6,833 bases of DNA. Origin: Clostridiaceae bacterium. Lineage in GTDB: Bacteria; Bacillota; Clostridia; Saccharofermentanales; Fastidiosipilaceae. Location of the stretch: assembly GCA_012514965.1 (NCBI GenBank), contig JAAYZH010000004.1, positions 1-6,833 of the forward strand. The letters run 5' to 3'. Shown here piece by piece: positions 5,291 through 6,833 of this stretch. A model generated the notes under the pieces. The model had not been told where the DNA came from. It did no database searches and was given only the letters and a program-made list of their open reading frames with translations. The position numbers and the translations under genes were made by a program. The stretch's first letter is position 1; every line of letters starts with the position of its first letter.

Positions 5291-5755
5291 ATGGAATTAC
5301 AAGAATGTTTCATGAACACTTTTGTCGTAATTGGCAAGGAGGGTTCTACCCGAGACGGAGCCGGTTTTATCGAGAAGCTTTGGGAAGCTGCCAACGGGCA
5401 CTTTGACGAAGTCTCTCATTTGGCCAAAAAAGACAATAGAGGAAGAGTGATTGGTGTCTGGGGGCTGATGTCGGATTTTTCACGTGAATTTCACCCCTGG
5501 GCTGAGGACTTCACACAAGGGCTTTACTTGGCAGGCGTGGAATGCGGCAGCGATGCAACGGCACCGCCGGGCTGGAGCAAGTGGACTGTCCCCAGCTTCG
5601 ACTATCTTTTCGTCCAGAGCACAGGCCCGGAAACGTTTGCGGAGATGATCAGAGAGCTAGAGACAAGAGCGATTTCCCTGGCGGGAGCGGTGCAGGAGTT
5701 TCACTGCCCGGAGACGGGCAATCTCTACCTTTTCGCGCCGATTCGCCGGCTCTGA
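5291..5755 (+). CDS. GyrI-like / AraC-type effector-binding domain protein
   Basis: This is a 154-residue stand-alone small-molecule binding domain of the GyrI-like (AraC effector-binding, SOUL/BtrA-like) superfamily. The ATG at 5291 follows AAGGAG (5278-5283) with a 7-nt spacer. The order of blocks fits the family: a first strand 'FVVIGKEGSTR' (11-21), a helix 'GFIEKLWEAANGHF' (25-38), 'GVWGLMSDF' (55-63), 'GLYLAGVECGSD' (77-88), a turn with 'PPGWSKWTVPSFDYLFVQS' (92-110), a helix 'ETFAEMIRELE' and a C-terminal strand 'GNLYLFAPIRRL'. No DNA-binding domain is attached, so it is not a transcription factor by itself. Known relatives bind drugs or other hydrophobic ligands, and some hydrolyse cyclopropanoid compounds; which applies here cannot be said. 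It lies between the SDR and a membrane protein gene and may be co-transcribed with both. Confidence 0.75.
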   Translation: MELQECFMNTFVVIGKEGSTRDGAGFIEKLWEAANGHFDEVSHLAKKDNRGRVIGVWGLMSDFSREFHPWAEDFTQGLYLAGVECGSDATAPPGWSKWTVPSFDYLFVQSTGPETFAEMIRELETRAISLAGAVQEFHCPETGNLYLFAPIRRL

Positions 5756-5826
5756 CCAAATACGGATTCCGCGGAGAAAACAGTTTGACGATGCAGCAGA
5801 GGTATTTGCGATGTTTAATCCGCGGA
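5756..5826. repeat. Duplicated TCCGCGGA palindrome flanking a start codon
   Basis: The 8-bp palindrome TCCGCGGA occurs at 5768-5775 and again at 5819-5826, 51 bp apart and so near five helical turns, on either side of the ATG at 5811. In addition ACGGATTCCG (5762-5771) recurs at 5844-5853. These may be paired operator sites or chance repeats. No promoter with acceptable -35/-10 spacing is seen in this short gap. Confidence 0.3.
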
Positions 5827-6572
5827 CATATTATGGCGAACAGACGGATTCCGAACCTGTGCAAACTGAGGCTCAGGCATGGCAGCTGGAGGCGAAGGCT
5901 GACAGACGTCGTGCAGGGAATTTGCGTGCCGCTGTTTTCAAGCCGCGCCTAAACTTGCACAAAATTTTCTGGCTGTTCGTAATTTGCGCGATTATCGGAT
6001 TTTGTTTGGAAACACTGTACTTTTTCATCAAGTATCGACATTTTTTCGGCAGCAAAGGCCTTCTTTATGGGCCATTCAGTCAGGTCTATGGCTGTGGCGG
6101 CGTGATTTTGGCAGCAACCCTGTCGAGTCTGGTCAAAAAAGGCTATTCCGTTCTTTTCCTTGCCAGTGCCATTGTCGGCGGCCTCTTTGAAGCTTTCTGC
6201 AGTCTGTTGCAGGAGGGTACCTTGGGTTCCGTTTCCTGGGATTATACTTACCAAAGTTTATTCTTGATGGGCGGGCGTACGAGTGTCGCAGCCATGCTGT
6301 ATTGGGGTGTTCTGGGTGTGGTTTTTATGAAGAAGATCTATCCTAGTTTCTCGATTTGGATTGACAGCCTACCCAAAAGGCAGGATCATCTGGTTACCAG
6401 AATAGCGGCGATCTTCATGATCGTGAATATGGTACTGACGCTTGCGGCGGTACATCGCTGGTCAGAACGTACTAGGCTGATAGCACCGGAACACAGTATA
6501 GATGTACTTCTGGATACATATTATCCAGATGACTACATGCGAAAGAACTACCCCGGCATGCGCTTCGAATAA
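5811..6572 (+). CDS. PF06541-family membrane protein ('putative ABC transporter permease')
   Basis: This is a 253-residue integral membrane protein. The ATG at 5811 has AGAGGT at 5798-5803 with a 7-nt spacer. An N-terminal polar, charged tail of about 47 residues precedes roughly five membrane segments, near 50-72, 86-106, 112-132, 148-173 and 195-215; a polar C-terminal tail follows. Family marks are 'GFCLETLYFFIK' (63-74), the signature 'GLLYGPFSQVYGCGG' (83-97), 'GGLFEAFCSLLQE' (123-135), 'SWDYTYQSLFLMGGRTS' (142-158) and 'LYWGVLGV' (163-170), all of which I know from the clostridial proteins labelled 'putative ABC transporter permease'. No ATPase is encoded nearby, and the ABC label is a database habit with little experimental basis, so the transport function is unproven. 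The long hydrophilic N-terminus seems more than the family minimum. The next gene also encodes a membrane protein, 53 nt downstream. Confidence 0.82.
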   Translation: MFNPRTYYGEQTDSEPVQTEAQAWQLEAKADRRRAGNLRAAVFKPRLNLHKIFWLFVICAIIGFCLETLYFFIKYRHFFGSKGLLYGPFSQVYGCGGVILAATLSSLVKKGYSVLFLASAIVGGLFEAFCSLLQEGTLGSVSWDYTYQSLFLMGGRTSVAAMLYWGVLGVVFMKKIYPSFSIWIDSLPKRQDHLVTRIAAIFMIVNMVLTLAAVHRWSERTRLIAPEHSIDVLLDTYYPDDYMRKNYPGMRFE

Positions 6573-6625
6573 GCGAAAAACAAGGGATAACTACACAAGC
6601 CCGCTAAGCAAGGAGAGATTGGCAA

Positions 6626-6833
6626 GTGATTGGTTTCTGGATTTTTATGTTTTTCATGGTTGCTCTTTTGCCTGCCTCTATGCTGGCTTTGGGGAAATAT
6701 TTCAAGCAAAACGCGCCAAAGGATATCAATGGCGTTTTCGGTTATCGTTCGGTGAGATCGATGCAAAACCAGGACACCTGGCAATTTGCTCACGAGCATT
6801 TTGGCCAGACCTGGTTTGTAGTGGGCCGTGCCC
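6626..6833 (+). CDS. SdpI-family membrane protein, N-terminal part
   Basis: The gene starts at GTG 6626, after AAGGAGAG at 6610-6617, and runs off the right edge; 69 residues are visible. A first membrane segment (about 3-22: 'GFWIFMFFMVALLPASMLAL') is followed by the family signature 'INGVFGYRSVRSMQNQDTW' (34-52) and 'FAHEHFG' (54-60). This matches the N-x-x-x-GYR-T/S-x-x-S-M-x-N-x-x-x-W pattern of the SdpI/YhfL family (PF13630). SdpI in Bacillus subtilis gives immunity to the SDP toxin, but most members are uncharacterised, and no toxin gene is seen here. A GTG start is used because no in-frame ATG fits the ribosome binding site. It probably sits in the same transcription unit as the preceding membrane protein. 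Confidence 0.8.
   Translation, partial: MIGFWIFMFFMVALLPASMLALGKYFKQNAPKDINGVFGYRSVRSMQNQDTWQFAHEHFGQTWFVVGRA

Noticed and set aside
5785..5819. TTGACG and TTTAAT as a promoter for the PF06541 gene
   Set aside because: The spacing of 23 bp is too long, and the -10 would lie inside the coding sequence.
1..6833. CRISPR arrays, tRNA or rRNA genes, insertion sequences, prophage genes
   Set aside because: No regularly spaced repeats, no tRNA-like gene with the expected conserved loops (the 3084-3185 fold lacks GTTCRA and CCA features), and no transposase or phage proteins were seen.

Overview
The window looks like a chromosomal stretch of mid-GC bacterium (about half G+C, judged by eye). It is most likely a member of the Bacillota/Clostridia or a similar Gram-positive-type anaerobe. 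The reasons are strong purine-rich Shine-Dalgarno sites (AAGGAG, GGAGG) before nearly every gene, a PF06541-type 'putative ABC transporter permease' and an SdpI-family protein (both common in Firmicutes), a Cys-anchored lipoprotein, and the C-terminal tail of a HemN/HemW-like radical SAM protein. No rRNA, tRNA, insertion sequence, prophage gene or CRISPR array is visible. The species assignment is an inference.

Layout. (1) 1-404, +: 3' end of a radical SAM coproporphyrinogen-oxidase-like gene. (2) 405-575: gap with a perfect inverted repeat and a plausible promoter. (3) 576-2870, +: a tight three-gene unit made of a secreted SGNH/GDSL hydrolase, a RimJ/RimL-type GNAT acetyltransferase, and a small lipoprotein that overlaps the acetyltransferase by 11 bp. 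(4) 2871-3208: a non-coding convergent gap holding a striking 102-nt palindromic element (3084-3185), drawn by hand as a four-way cloverleaf. (5) 3209-4081, -: a sugar phosphate isomerase/epimerase-like TIM barrel. (6) 4082-4456: the divergent control region, with a perfect -10 box for the minus-strand gene and a 35-codon ORF with an excellent ribosome binding site ahead of the plus-strand gene. (7) 4457-6833, +: an SDR oxidoreductase lacking the catalytic tyrosine, a GyrI-like effector-binding protein, a PF06541 membrane protein and the start of an SdpI-family membrane protein, spaced 53-66 nt apart.

How the genes may work together. The divergent TIM-barrel isomerase and SDR are the kind of pair used in sugar or polyol conversion, but the substrate cannot be read from sequence. 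The hydrolase, acetyltransferase and lipoprotein share a transcription unit, yet no common pathway is evident. The last three genes (ligand-binding protein plus two membrane proteins) may be co-transcribed with the SDR or only adjacent to it.

Most notable points: the cloverleaf-like palindrome at 3084-3185; the Tyr-to-Phe change in the SDR active site; the lost glycines in the acetyl-CoA loop of the GNAT; the 9-bp tandem repeat inside the lipoprotein signal peptide; and the short leader-like ORF ahead of the SDR. No wholly new multi-gene system is evident.
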